Source: Yonghaparkia sp. Root332
GTDB taxonomy: Bacteria; Actinomycetota; Actinomycetes; Actinomycetales; Microbacteriaceae
Assembly: GCF_001425665.1 (NCBI RefSeq)
Contig: NZ_LMCX01000001.1
Location: 248,001 to 312,000, forward strand
DNA: 64,000 bases
Direction: 5' to 3'
The notes below the pieces were generated by a model. It did no database searches. It was not told where the DNA came from and saw only the letters and a program-made list of their open reading frames with translations. Positions 42,157 to 50,437 of the stretch are shown here, one piece after another. Made by a program: the position numbers and the translations under genes. Position 1 is the first letter of the stretch; each line of letters starts with the position of its first letter.

Positions 42157-43512
42157 TTACGGGAAGGTGCTGTCGATCGCCGACGTCACGTCCTCGGTGG
42201 AGGCTCCACCGACCCAGTCGACCATGCCGGTCCAGAACGAGCTGGTGCCGACGGCGGCGGGCATGAGGTCAGAGGCGTCGAAGCGGAACACCGTGTCCTC
42301 GCCCTGGAGGATCTCGATCGACTGGCGAGCGAGGTCGGACTTGGCGTTAGCGGGGTCGAGACCCTTGTTCGCCGAGATCACGCCGCCGAGGGAGATGCGG
42401 TTGTTCGCCCAGACGTCGCTCGAGAGGTAGGCCTGCACCGCGCCCGTCGCCTCGTTGTCGTTGAACGCGGCGACGAATTCGCCACCACCGGTGACGGCTG
42501 CGCCGTCGCCCTCGTTGATCGGAGGAGTGATGAACGCCCAGACGTCGCCGTCAGGAGCGACCTCGACGCCCTCGCCCCACTGGGCCTCGTAGAAGGAGGC
42601 CTGGTGGTGCAGCGAGCAGTTGCCGTCGAGGATCGCCAGACCGGCGTCCTGGAAGGTGGTGGTGACGATGGAGTTCACGCCACCGAAGCCGCCGTTGACG
42701 AAGTCGGGGTTGAGGATGATCTCGCCGACGAGGTCGAAGGCCTCCTGGATCTCGGGGCTCGCGAAGTCGAGCTCACCGGCGACCCACTGGTCGTATGCCT
42801 CGGGGCCCGCGGTGCGGAGGACGAGGTCCTCCACCCAGTCGGTGCCGACCCAACCGGTCGCGTCGCCCGAGCCGAAGCCGACGCACCAGGGGCGGTACGG
42901 GCCCTCGTTGCGCTCGGTCATCTGCTCGGTGAGGCTGATGAGCTCGTCGTACGTGGCCGGGACCTCGTAGCCGTTCTCCTCGAAGTCCGACGGCGAGTAC
43001 CAGACGTAGCCCTTGACGCTCGCCATGAGCGGAGCGGCGTAGAACTCGCCGTCGACGGTGCCGTAGCCCTTCCAGGACTCGCTCCAGAACTCGTCCACGT
43101 TCGCCTCGACGGCGTCCGGCGCCGGCACGACGTAGCCGTCGGCGATGAGGCGCTGGAGGAGACCCGGCTGCGGGATGATCATGAGGTCGGGCGCGTCGCC
43201 GGCCTGAGCGCGGACGTTGATCTGCGTCTCGGCCTCCTGCGTGCCGTTGTACTCGATCTCGATGCCCGTGCAGGCCTCGAAGTCGGACCAGGAGGTGACG
43301 AGGTTGTCGGCCTCGACGTCGATGATCGTCGCGTAGATCTCGACGGTCTCGCCCTCGAACTGGCCGTAGGCCTCGTAGTCGGCGCAGTCGGCGTTGCCGC
43401 CGTCGGGGCCGCCGGCTCCGGGCTCGTCGGCCGCGCAGCCCGCGAGCACGAGGCTGAGGGCACCGATTGCCGCTGCCGGCGCGATGAGCCGGCGTCGGAG
43501 GGTGGAACTCAT
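42157..43512 (-). CDS. Carbohydrate ABC transporter substrate-binding lipoprotein (AglE-like)
   Basis: 451 residues from ATG at 43512, preceded by AGGAGG at the right distance (an ATG 15 bp further up would swallow this site). Arg-rich start, hydrophobic stretch, lipobox VLAGC (about residues 22-26). The mature part contains TQEAETQINVRAQAGDAPDLM-like features (AETQINVRAQAGDAPDLMII, about 88-107) and SASFYEAQWG-type sugar-binder motifs of the extracellular solute-binding family 1; overall it resembles alpha-glucoside binder AglE. Lys-poor, acidic, exported and lipid-anchored. First gene of the operon. Confidence 0.92.
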   Translation of the reverse strand: MSSTLRRRLIAPAAAIGALSLVLAGCAADEPGAGGPDGGNADCADYEAYGQFEGETVEIYATIIDVEADNLVTSWSDFEACTGIEIEYNGTQEAETQINVRAQAGDAPDLMIIPQPGLLQRLIADGYVVPAPDAVEANVDEFWSESWKGYGTVDGEFYAAPLMASVKGYVWYSPSDFEENGYEVPATYDELISLTEQMTERNEGPYRPWCVGFGSGDATGWVGTDWVEDLVLRTAGPEAYDQWVAGELDFASPEIQEAFDLVGEIILNPDFVNGGFGGVNSIVTTTFQDAGLAILDGNCSLHHQASFYEAQWGEGVEVAPDGDVWAFITPPINEGDGAAVTGGGEFVAAFNDNEATGAVQAYLSSDVWANNRISLGGVISANKGLDPANAKSDLARQSIEILQGEDTVFRFDASDLMPAAVGTSSFWTGMVDWVGGASTEDVTSAIDSTFP

Positions 43513-43925
43513 GTGTTTCCTCCTCATTGAGGGTGAAACAGCGCTCCGGGGGTGGCGCGCCGCACTGGGTGGTAGATGGTGCGTGGTAGGTGGTGCTGTT
43601 CTGCAGGTGGTGCAGGGTGGAACGTGCTGCGCCGAGCGACATGATCCGCCACATCGGGAACCGGTTCCAGGAGTCACCGTATGTCACGTCGCGGTGCGCC
43701 GCAACAGTGGTTACGGGGGCTGTTACACGAACGTTGCGGAACGCTCGGGAATCTCCCTGACTTCTCGGTGGGGAATCGCGCGGCGATACCGTTTCCACCT
43801 GGCACCGGTTCCACAGGGGCGGGCATCCGGCTACACTGACGCTTCGACGGCCCTGCACCGCTCGTGATCCGTGCCACACCGCACGATCTGCCCGCATCGG
43901 CCGGTCCAATGGAGGACGGAGCAGC
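43513..43925. promoter_or_regulatory. Divergent regulatory region between the sugar ABC operon and LacI gene, with two operators
   Basis: 413 bp with no gene. GGGAACCGGTTCCA (43656-43669, perfect 12-bp palindrome in its core) and TGGCACCGGTTCCA (43800-43813) are LacI-type operators; ACCGTTTCCA at 43789-43798 may be an extra half site. The part next to the transporter (about 43560-43615) is T/G-rich on the plus strand, hence an A/C-rich, almost G-free leader in the transporter message. Clear -35/-10 boxes were not identified. GGAGG at 43912-43916 serves the lacI start. Confidence 0.7.
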
Positions 43926-44957
43926 ATGAGCATCCTGGCCGACGTCGCGCGCATCGCGGGCGTGTCGAAATCGACGGCCTCGCGCGCGCTCTCGGGCCGC
44001 GGATACGTGTCGGAGGACACCCGCCTCAAGGTCGAGCAGGCCGCCGCCGAGCTGGGCTACGTCGTCTCCACCGCCGCGGCGAGCCTCGTCACCGGTCGCA
44101 CGCGCAACGTCGGCGTGGTCATCCCCTACATCAACCGCTGGTACTTCGGCGAGGTGCTCGAGGGCATCGAGGCCTCCCTCATCCAGGCCGGCTACGACCT
44201 GACGCTCTACCGCCTGTCGAGCGACGCCGATCTGCGTCGCCGTGTCTTCGACTACTTCCTCGTCCGCAAGCGCGTCGACGCCGTCATCTCGGTCGCGATC
44301 GCGCTGAGCCCGCACGAGGTGCACATGCTCCAGGCGCTGGGGAAGCCGCTCGTCGGAATCGGCGGACTCATCCCGGGCATCCCCTCGCTCTCGATCGACG
44401 ACGTCGAGACGGCGCGCCTGGCGACCGAGCACCTCATCAGCCTCGGGCATCGCCGCATCATGCACATCGGCGGAGACCAGCACGAGCAGATGGACTTCCG
44501 CGTCCACTCGCAGCGCTACGTCGGGTTCGAGCGCGCCCTCCGCGAGGCGGGCATCACGCTCGAGGACGGCTTCCGCGACGCCGAGTTCTCCATCCAGGGC
44601 GGGCACGCCGCGGGGCTCGCGGTGCTCGGCGACCCGCGTACGCGCCCGACCGCCATCTTCGCGGGATGCGACGAGATCGCGATCGGCATCATGGTCGCGG
44701 CCCGACAGCTCGGCATCGCGATCCCGCAGGAGCTGTCGGTCATCGGCATCGACGGGCACCCTCTCGCCGAGACGTTCGGCCTGACCACGGTCGTGCAGCA
44801 GCCCGGCGATCAGGGCGCGCGCGCGGTCGAGCTCCTGCTCGGGCAGCTGGACGCGACGCCCGAGGCTCCGCCGTCGGAGCACATCGTGCTGCCGACGACG
44901 CTGAGCGTGCGCACGAGCACGGCGGCACGGCGCGAGTCGCCCGTCACGACCGGGTAG
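43926..44957 (+). CDS. LacI family transcriptional regulator of the sugar ABC operon
   Basis: 343 residues. HTH ILADVARIAGVSKSTASRAL at residues 3-22; hinge and core VSTAAASLVTGRTRNVGVVI; effector domain with RWYFGEVLEGIEASL, GIGGLIPGIPSLSIDDV and FAGCDEIAIGIMVA. Divergent from the AglE-like binding-protein gene and flanked by two CGGTTCCA operators, so it probably represses the transporter, itself and, from the matching site at 24217-24230, the GH1 gene. Its 3' end (44911-44969) is partly duplicated at 45256-45314. Confidence 0.92.
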   Translation: MSILADVARIAGVSKSTASRALSGRGYVSEDTRLKVEQAAAELGYVVSTAAASLVTGRTRNVGVVIPYINRWYFGEVLEGIEASLIQAGYDLTLYRLSSDADLRRRVFDYFLVRKRVDAVISVAIALSPHEVHMLQALGKPLVGIGGLIPGIPSLSIDDVETARLATEHLISLGHRRIMHIGGDQHEQMDFRVHSQRYVGFERALREAGITLEDGFRDAEFSIQGGHAAGLAVLGDPRTRPTAIFAGCDEIAIGIMVAARQLGIAIPQELSVIGIDGHPLAETFGLTTVVQQPGDQGARAVELLLGQLDATPEAPPSEHIVLPTTLSVRTSTAARRESPVTTG

Positions 44958-44969
44958 CTCGCCCGCGCA
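44911..44969 (+). repeat. Direct repeat R1 (3' end of lacI)
   Basis: 59 bp covering the last codons and stop of the LacI gene and 12 bp beyond. It matches 45256-45314 at 54 of 59 positions by my alignment. See R2 for the second copy. Confidence 0.75.
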
Positions 44970-45045
44970 CCCGAGACACCCACTCGCGGGCGCCGCGCCG
45001 CGCCGCCCCTCGCCGCCCCTCGCCGCCCCGCCGCGCGCATGCGGA

Positions 45046-45137
45046 GCGTGCACGTTCTCCGGAGTTCTGGTTCCACGGGTCGCGCTGGTGCGGGATCGCC
45101 GACCCGCAGGAGCCGAAACTCCGGAGGACGTGCACGC
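45046..45137. repeat. Intergenic inverted-repeat element, copy B (CTCCGGAG arms)
   Basis: 92 bp in the convergent gap between lacI and rplL. The left arm holds GTGCACGTTCTCCGGAGTT (45048-45066) and the right arm AACTCCGGAGGACGTGCAC (45117-45135); extended to 21 bp the arms differ at one position. Shares both arms plus adjoining TCTGG and CCGA with copy A (21981-22071), whereas the interior differs. No ORF inside. Confidence 0.8.
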
Positions 45138-45255
45138 CACGGGTCGGCGACGTGCCGACGGCGCGCGCGTCTCCCCGCTTCGGGCGGATCGTGCGGGATC
45201 GCGGCGTCCGGAGCGCTCTGATCAGTACGAGTCGCGCGGCAGCGGCGGGGCGGGA

Positions 45256-45314
45256 GCACGAGCACGGGGGCACGGCGCGAGTCGCCCGTCGCGACCGGCG
45301 CGCTCGCCCGCGCC
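45256..45314 (+). repeat. Direct repeat R2, remnant copy of the lacI 3' end
   Basis: Starts GCACGAGCAC and continues with CACGGCGCGAGTCGCCCGTC as in lacI, 345 bp downstream of R1. The position of the lacI stop codon (TAG in R1) is changed to GCG, so it is not a functional end. The 470-bp gap 44958-45427 contains repeat B, this remnant and the rplL terminator, and no gene. Origin by local duplication with deletion is inferred. Confidence 0.75.
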
Positions 45315-45368
45315 GGGGTCGAACCGCGCGCACCCCGCGCCGAGCATCCACCGCCCCCGGGAACGCGA

Positions 45369-45404
45369 ACGAGGCGCCGCCCCCCTCAGGGAGCGACGCC
45401 TCGT
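45369..45404 (-). terminator. Terminator of the rplJ-rplL operon
   Basis: ACGAGGCG (45369-45376) pairs with CGCCTCGT (45397-45404), with further pairing of CGC/GCG inside, 24 bp after the rplL stop on the minus strand. A short, GC-rich hairpin without a U tract. Confidence 0.6.
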
Positions 45405-45427
45405 GAACCCGGCGAGCCGGGCGGGAA

Positions 45428-45811
45428 CTACTTGAGGGTGACGGTGGCGCCGGCCTCTTCGAGCTGGGCCTTGGCCTTCTCGGCCGTCTCCTTGTTGGCG
45501 CCCTCGATGACGGTCGCCGGGGCGCCGTCCACGAGCGCCTTGGCCTCGCCGAGGCCGAGGCTCGTGAGCGCGCGGACCTCCTTGATGACCTGGATCTTCT
45601 TCTCGCCGGCGGCCTCGAGGACGACGTCGAAGCTGTCCTTCTCCTCGACCTCCTCGGCGGCGGCGGCGGGGCCGGCGGCGGCGGCGACCGCGACGGGCGC
45701 GGCGGCGGTGACCTCGAAGACCTCTTCGAACTTCTTGACGAACTCGCTGAGCTCGATGAGCGAGAGCTCCTTGAACGCCTCGATGAGCTCGTCGGTGGTG
45801 AGCTTGGCCAT
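45428..45811 (-). CDS. rplL: 50S ribosomal protein L7/L12
   Basis: 127 residues. N-terminal dimerisation domain ([21 protein letters not shown]), an Ala/Val-rich flexible hinge (about residues 36-55), and the C-terminal domain [20 protein letters not shown] through [20 protein letters not shown] that recruits translation factors. Follows rplJ with a 48-bp gap containing AAGGAGA before the ATG. Stalk protein present in multiple copies. Confidence 0.98.
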   Translation of the reverse strand: MAKLTTDELIEAFKELSLIELSEFVKKFEEVFEVTAAAPVAVAAAAGPAAAAEEVEEKDSFDVVLEAAGEKKIQVIKEVRALTSLGLGEAKALVDGAPATVIEGANKETAEKAKAQLEEAGATVTLK

Positions 45812-45859
45812 GATTTTCTCCTTAGTGGTTGGTACTCGTCGTGAACCGGCGGGCTGAGA

Positions 45860-46375
45860 TCAGCTGCCGGACTCCTGCTTCTGCCGCAGCGCGTCAACCG
45901 CGCGGGCGGCCTGCGCCAGCGGCGCGTTGAACATGTACGCGGCGCCGAACAGCGAAGCCTTGACGGCACCGGCGAGCTTCGCCAGCACCACCTCACGGCT
46001 CTCGAGCTCAGCGAGCTTCATGACCTCGGATGCGTCGAGCGGCTTACCGTCGAAGTAGCCGCCCTTCACCACGAGGTTGGGGTTTGCCTTGGCAAAGTCG
46101 CGCAGAGCCTTCGCGACGGTGACTGCGTCACCGCTCACGAATGCGATCGCGGAGGGGCCGGCGAGCATGTCATCGAGCGAGTCGATGCCTGCCTGGTTGG
46201 CCGCGATCTTGGTCAGCGTGTTCTTCACCACGGCGTACGACGCGTCTGCAGCGATGTTCGTGCGCAGCGTCTTCAGCTGCGCCACCGTGAGACCGCGGTA
46301 CTCGGTCAGCAGAACGGCGGTCGAGCTGCGGAAGAGTTCCGCGAGCTCGGCGACCGTTGCTTCCTTGTTCGCCAT
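45860..46375 (-). CDS. rplJ: 50S ribosomal protein L10
   Basis: 171 residues. [37 protein letters not shown] and [20 protein letters not shown] are typical of L10, which anchors L7/L12 dimers to the ribosome; the C-terminal helix ([19 protein letters not shown]) binds L12. Transcript leader with the L10-leader motif lies upstream, so the L10-L12 complex likely represses its own synthesis. Confidence 0.98.
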   Translation of the reverse strand: MANKEATVAELAELFRSSTAVLLTEYRGLTVAQLKTLRTNIAADASYAVVKNTLTKIAANQAGIDSLDDMLAGPSAIAFVSGDAVTVAKALRDFAKANPNLVVKGGYFDGKPLDASEVMKLAELESREVVLAKLAGAVKASLFGAAYMFNAPLAQAARAVDALRQKQESGS

Positions 46376-46624
46376 GGTGCTCCTCTAGTTGTCGTTGGTG
46401 TTGCCCACGACCACCGGAGCCCGGCTCGAATGACGAAAGCTCCGGCGCACGCGCACGGAGCTTCTTCGCCCCCCTCGATCAGACGGGAGGAGCGGATCTG
46501 TTCTGTGTCACCTGCGCGGGCCCCCGTCTCTCCGTCAGGAGAGGCGAGCCTTCGATCAGCGGTTCTGCTCGCTCACGCAGGCAGGCACGCCGATGACCAG
46601 CGGTCTTTGGCAGAGGCCAGGCTA
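46376..46624 (-). promoter_or_regulatory. Promoter and autoregulatory L10 leader of rplJ-rplL
   Basis: On the minus strand TTGCTC (46643-46648) and TAGCCT (46619-46624), spaced 18 bp, are a plausible promoter. The transcript would begin near CTGCCAAAGACCGCTGGTC (46595-46613), the conserved segment of the Rfam-type L10 leader that L10(L12)4 binds. Near the gene, AAGCTCCG/CGGAGCTT (46437-46463) form a hairpin that could attenuate. Remaining 46625-46692 shows nothing beyond the -35 box. Confidence 0.7.
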
Positions 46625-46692
46625 CGCGACGCGGGGCTCCGCGAGCAAATCGAGCCGGGCATCCGCCCCGCACGTGCGATGAGCGGCGCGGC

Positions 46693-47538
46693 TCAGACGT
46701 GATCGAGCCACGAGTGCTGCGGCGCGTAGCCGAGCTCGGCGCGCGCCTTCTCGATCGACAGCAGTGTCTCGCGGCCGGCCACGGGGCGGGCGAGCTCGAC
46801 ACCCGGGAACTCCTCGGCGAGGAGCTCCGCGCTGTCGCGGCGCATGACGGTGTCGGCCGCGGCGATGATGTACGTCTCGTAACCGGTGCGCTCGGTGAGC
46901 AGCGCGCGCTCGATCGCGTGGGCGCCATCGCGGCGGTCGATGTAGCCCCAGAGGTTCCAGCGGCGCACGCTCGCGTCGTCCTGCCAGGTCTCGAACTCCG
47001 CGTAGTCCTCCGGCGCCATGACGTTGCTGAACCGGAGCCCCGTGATGGTCAGACCCGGTTCGACGCGCATGATCTTCCGCGCGAGCTCCTCCTCGAGGTG
47101 CTTGCCGATCGCGTACATGAAGTTGGGGCGGGTCTCGGCGACCTCGTCGATCGGCGCGTACGGCGGCGCCTCGGTCAGCGGCAGCCCGAGCAGCGTCTCG
47201 CTCGACGCGTGCACGATGCGCGGCACCCCCGCGCGACGGGCGGCCTGCACGACGTTGATCGTGATGGCGAGGTTGCTCTGGATGAGCGCCGTATCGGGGC
47301 GGATGCCCGGCGCGGGCGTCGCGGCGAGGTGCACGATCGCGTCGAGGCCGTTCACGCGCTCCTCCACGCCCGCGACCGCGTCGGCGACCTGCCCGTAGTC
47401 GGTCAGGTCGATCTGCACGAAGTCGGACCCCCGGGCCCCGGTCGCGTCGAAGCCGATGACGTCGTGCCCCGCCTCGCGGAGGTGGTCGACGGCCGCCTGG
47501 CCGAGCTTGCCGGAGGACCCCGTGACAGCGATGCGCAT
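46693..47538 (-). CDS. NAD-dependent epimerase/dehydratase family protein
   Basis: 281 residues. Extended SDR: MRIAVTGSSGKLGQAAVDHL (GxxGxxG loop), IDLTDYGQVADAV, IVHLAATPAPG, and active-site Tyr-x3-Lys as YAIGKHLEEE (about residue 140). Close in style to uronate dehydrogenase/NAD-epimerase proteins, but the substrate is not recognisable. 9 bp downstream of the histidine kinase stop start point, possibly transcribed independently. One of the genes separating rplJL from rplKA. Confidence 0.85.
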   Translation of the reverse strand: MRIAVTGSSGKLGQAAVDHLREAGHDVIGFDATGARGSDFVQIDLTDYGQVADAVAGVEERVNGLDAIVHLAATPAPGIRPDTALIQSNLAITINVVQAARRAGVPRIVHASSETLLGLPLTEAPPYAPIDEVAETRPNFMYAIGKHLEEELARKIMRVEPGLTITGLRFSNVMAPEDYAEFETWQDDASVRRWNLWGYIDRRDGAHAIERALLTERTGYETYIIAAADTVMRRDSAELLAEEFPGVELARPVAGRETLLSIEKARAELGYAPQHSWLDHV

Positions 47539-47547
47539 GAGGTCAGG

Positions 47548-49023
47548 CTAGTCGGCGGGTCGGGGCGCAGCCTGGGCGGCGGGTGCGGCGGCGGGCTGCG
47601 CGGCGAGCGGCAGACTGATCGTGAAGACCGTCTCGCCCGGCTTCGACGCGACCGTCACTCGGCCGCGGTGCGCGGCGACGACGCCCGACACGATCGCGAG
47701 GCCGAGACCGGTCGAGCCGGTCGCGCGCGACCGCGAGGTGTCGGCGCGCGCGAACCGCTCGAACAGCACGGGCCGGATGTCGTCGGGGATGCCCGGTCCC
47801 GTGTCCGTGATCGTCACGATCGCGCGCCCCTCCAGCGACCCCAGGGCCGCGGTCACCCGCGTGCCCTCCGGCGTGTGGATGCGCGCGTTGGCGAGCAGAT
47901 TCGCGACGACCTGATGGAGTCGATGCTCGTCGCCCTCGACGATCACGGGAGTCTCCGGCACGCGCACCACCCAGTCGTGCGCGGAGCTCGTGGCGCGCGC
48001 GTCGGCGACGGCGTCGACGAGCACCCGGCCGAGGTCGACGGGGTCGCGGCGCAGCTCGCGGCCCTCGTCGAGGCGCGCGAGCAGCAGCAGGTCGTCGACG
48101 AGGGCGGTCATGCGCACCGACTCCGACTCGATGCGGCTGAGCGCGTGCGTGATGTCCTCCGGGAGCCGGTGGCCGCTGCGACGGGTGAGCTCGCTGTAGC
48201 CGCGGATCGCGGCGAGCGGCGTGCGCAGCTCGTGACTCGCGTCGGCGACGAAGCGCCGCACCTTCTCCTCGCTCGCCTGCCGGGCGTCGAAGGCCGACTG
48301 CACGTGCTCGAGCATGCGCGTGAACGCCGCGCCGAGCTGGCCGACCTCCGTGTCGGGGTCGGTGTCGAGCTCGGGGAGCCGGTCGGCGAGGGCGACCGTG
48401 CCGCGGTCGAGCGGCAGCTCGGTGACGCGCGTGGCGCTCTCGCGCACGCGGGTGAGCGGGCGCAGGGCGACGCGGGCGACTTCGCGGCCGAGCACGCCGG
48501 CGACGACGAGGATGCCGGCGAGCACCGCGGTGATCACCGCTCCGAGGCGGGCCGTCGTCGACTGCACCTCGCGCGTGGACAGGCCGACGATGAGGGCGCT
48601 GTCGGCGTCGAGGCGGTCGGCGATGACGCGGAACTCGCCGAGCCCGCTGCCGAGCCGGATCGTGCGCGGGGAGTCGAGGGGGAGCTCGGCGAGGACGCGA
48701 CGCTGCGCGGTCGTCAGCTCGCGGACATCCGCATCGGTGTCGAGATAGGCGGCGGCGATCGTGCCGTCGGCGTCGACGATGCCGACGAGCGAGTCGACGG
48801 GGATCCCGGGACGATCGAGCCCGACCCCGGGGCCGCGGCCGCTGCCCGCTCCGAGCGTGTTCTCGACGCGGGCGGAGGTCAGCCGGAGCTCCTCGTCGAG
48901 CTGGTCGAGGAGGTTCGCGCGGAGGAGGATGACGCTGAGGACGCCGATCGCGAGGGTCGCGAGCGTCAGCAGGGCGAGGATTCCCGCCACGAGCCGCTTC
49001 TGCAGCGACCACGACTGCACCAT
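47548..49023 (-). CDS. Sensor histidine kinase (OmpR-partner type)
   Basis: 491 residues. Two membrane segments (about 10-32 and 155-178) frame an extracytoplasmic sensor of about 120 residues; then HAMP, phosphoacceptor FVADASHELRTPLAAIRGY (His about residue 270), and ATPase boxes LLANARIHTPEG (N), ITDTGPGIPDD (G1), FERFARAD (F) and STGLGLAIVSGVVAAHRG (G2). Resembles actinobacterial TrcS/VanS-like kinases. Overlaps the regulator stop by 1 bp (TGATG). The Pro/Ala tail is a linker. Confidence 0.93.
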   Translation of the reverse strand: MVQSWSLQKRLVAGILALLTLATLAIGVLSVILLRANLLDQLDEELRLTSARVENTLGAGSGRGPGVGLDRPGIPVDSLVGIVDADGTIAAAYLDTDADVRELTTAQRRVLAELPLDSPRTIRLGSGLGEFRVIADRLDADSALIVGLSTREVQSTTARLGAVITAVLAGILVVAGVLGREVARVALRPLTRVRESATRVTELPLDRGTVALADRLPELDTDPDTEVGQLGAAFTRMLEHVQSAFDARQASEEKVRRFVADASHELRTPLAAIRGYSELTRRSGHRLPEDITHALSRIESESVRMTALVDDLLLLARLDEGRELRRDPVDLGRVLVDAVADARATSSAHDWVVRVPETPVIVEGDEHRLHQVVANLLANARIHTPEGTRVTAALGSLEGRAIVTITDTGPGIPDDIRPVLFERFARADTSRSRATGSTGLGLAIVSGVVAAHRGRVTVASKPGETVFTISLPLAAQPAAAPAAQAAPRPAD

Positions 49024-49763
49024 CAGGTGGCCGGTTTGATCATGTAGCCCACGCCGCGCACTGTGTGGATCATCGCCGGGCCGAGCGTGTCGATCTTCTT
49101 GCGCAGGTAGGAGATGTAGATCTCGACGATGCTCGAGCGGCCGCCGAAGTCGTAGCTCCAGACCCGGTCGAGGATCTGCGCCTTCGACAGCACGCGGCGC
49201 GGGTTGCGCATGAGGTAGCGCAGGAGCTCGAACTCGGTCGCGGTGAGCTCGATCTCGGTGTCGCCGCGGCGCACCTCGTAGCTCTCCTCGTTGAGGACGA
49301 GGTCGCCGACGTGGATCTCGGGGTCGGGCCGCTCGCTGACCACCATCGCGCTGCGGCGGATGAGGCCGCGCAGTCGCGCGACGAGCTCCTCGAGGCTGAA
49401 CGGCTTCGTGACGTAGTCGTCGCCGCCCGCGGTCAGGCCGACCACGCGGTCATCGACCGCGTCCTTCGCGGTGAGGAACAGGACGGGCACATCGCGGCCG
49501 TCGGCCCGCAGGCGGCGCAGGACCTCGAGACCGTCGATGTCGGGGAGCATGATGTCGAGCACGACGACGTCGGGGGCGAACTCGCGACCCTGCTTGACGG
49601 CGTCGGCGCCGGTCAGGGCGGTGCGGACCTCCCAGCCCTCGTAGCGGAGGGCCATGGAGACGAGGTCGGCGAGCGAGGGCTCGTCGTCGACGACGAGGGC
49701 GCGGATCGCGGACCCGTCGGGGTGGGTGAGGCGGGGAGCGGCAGGGGTCTCATCAACGGCCAT
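49023..49763 (-). CDS. OmpR/PhoB-type response regulator
   Basis: 246 residues. Receiver residues: DDEP (acidic pair about 27-28), phosphoacceptor Asp in VVVLDIMLPDIDGLEV (about 71), Thr/Lys in FLTAKD and VTKPFSLEELVARL. The C-terminal winged helix ends KIDTLGPAMIHTVRGVGYMIKP. Pairs with the kinase 1 bp downstream. Stimulus unknown. The pair resembles TrcRS of mycobacteria. Confidence 0.95.
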   Translation of the reverse strand: MAVDETPAAPRLTHPDGSAIRALVVDDEPSLADLVSMALRYEGWEVRTALTGADAVKQGREFAPDVVVLDIMLPDIDGLEVLRRLRADGRDVPVLFLTAKDAVDDRVVGLTAGGDDYVTKPFSLEELVARLRGLIRRSAMVVSERPDPEIHVGDLVLNEESYEVRRGDTEIELTATEFELLRYLMRNPRRVLSKAQILDRVWSYDFGGRSSIVEIYISYLRKKIDTLGPAMIHTVRGVGYMIKPAT

Positions 49764-49767
49764 GCCT

Positions 49768-50427
49768 CTAGTCTGCGGAATCTCCTATGAGCCTCCTTTG
49801 AAGCGGCCATGCGGCGCGGGCGAGCCCCACCACGACGAGCCAGCCGATGCCGACCGTCGTCGCCACGAGCTCGAGATGGCTGCCGAACGCCGCATTCCAC
49901 CGCGCGAGCGACAGCAGGCCGCCCGCCGCGGCGATCGCGCCGACGGCGAGCGCCATCCCGAGCGACAGTCGCGCGATCGTGCGGTGGCCGGGCGCGAACG
50001 CGACCTGCAGCATCGCCCAGCACGCGGCCGCGAACGCCAGGACGGCAGCGAGCGTGTGCGTGAAGTCCTGCACCGTGAAGGTGTCGCCCACCGGAAGCGG
50101 GCACCCGGCGGTGCAGGGCACGTTCGCGGCGACGAAGAATCCGAGGCACGAGAGCGCGAGGCTGAGCGCGGGGGTTCCCCGGCGGAGGATCGGGGTGCGC
50201 GCGCGCAGGTCGCGCACCGCCCACGCGACGAGCACTCCGCCCGCGACGAGCAGGAGCAGAGCGAGGCGGAAGGCCTCGGCCGTGGGCTCGCCGAGCGCGC
50301 CGAGCTCGCTGACGTAGAGCTCGCGCGGGACGGTGAGCCGGGCGGCCCAGATGATGACGAGCGAGGCGAGCACGAGAAGCGACCCGACGACGGAGAGCGC
50401 GGCATCGCGCCGACGAGCGGGGATCAT
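49768..50427 (-). CDS. DUF998 membrane protein
   Basis: 219 residues from ATG at 50427. About six membrane segments; FVAANVPCTAGCPLPVGDTFTVQDFTH-type loop (CTAGCPLP near residue 108, then DFTHTLAAVLAF) is characteristic of the DUF998 family. Function unknown. Convergent neither way; it lies between the two-component system (gap 4 bp to its start) and a Pr6Pr-type membrane gene, all on the minus strand, so they may share a transcript. Confidence 0.85.
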   Translation of the reverse strand: MIPARRRDAALSVVGSLLVLASLVIIWAARLTVPRELYVSELGALGEPTAEAFRLALLLLVAGGVLVAWAVRDLRARTPILRRGTPALSLALSCLGFFVAANVPCTAGCPLPVGDTFTVQDFTHTLAAVLAFAAACWAMLQVAFAPGHRTIARLSLGMALAVGAIAAAGGLLSLARWNAAFGSHLELVATTVGIGWLVVVGLARAAWPLQRRLIGDSAD

Positions 50428-50437
50428 GCGGGCAACG

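Noticed and set aside
45046-45137. Insertion sequence remnant
   Set aside because: Too short and without any transposase coding trace; described as an inverted-repeat element instead.
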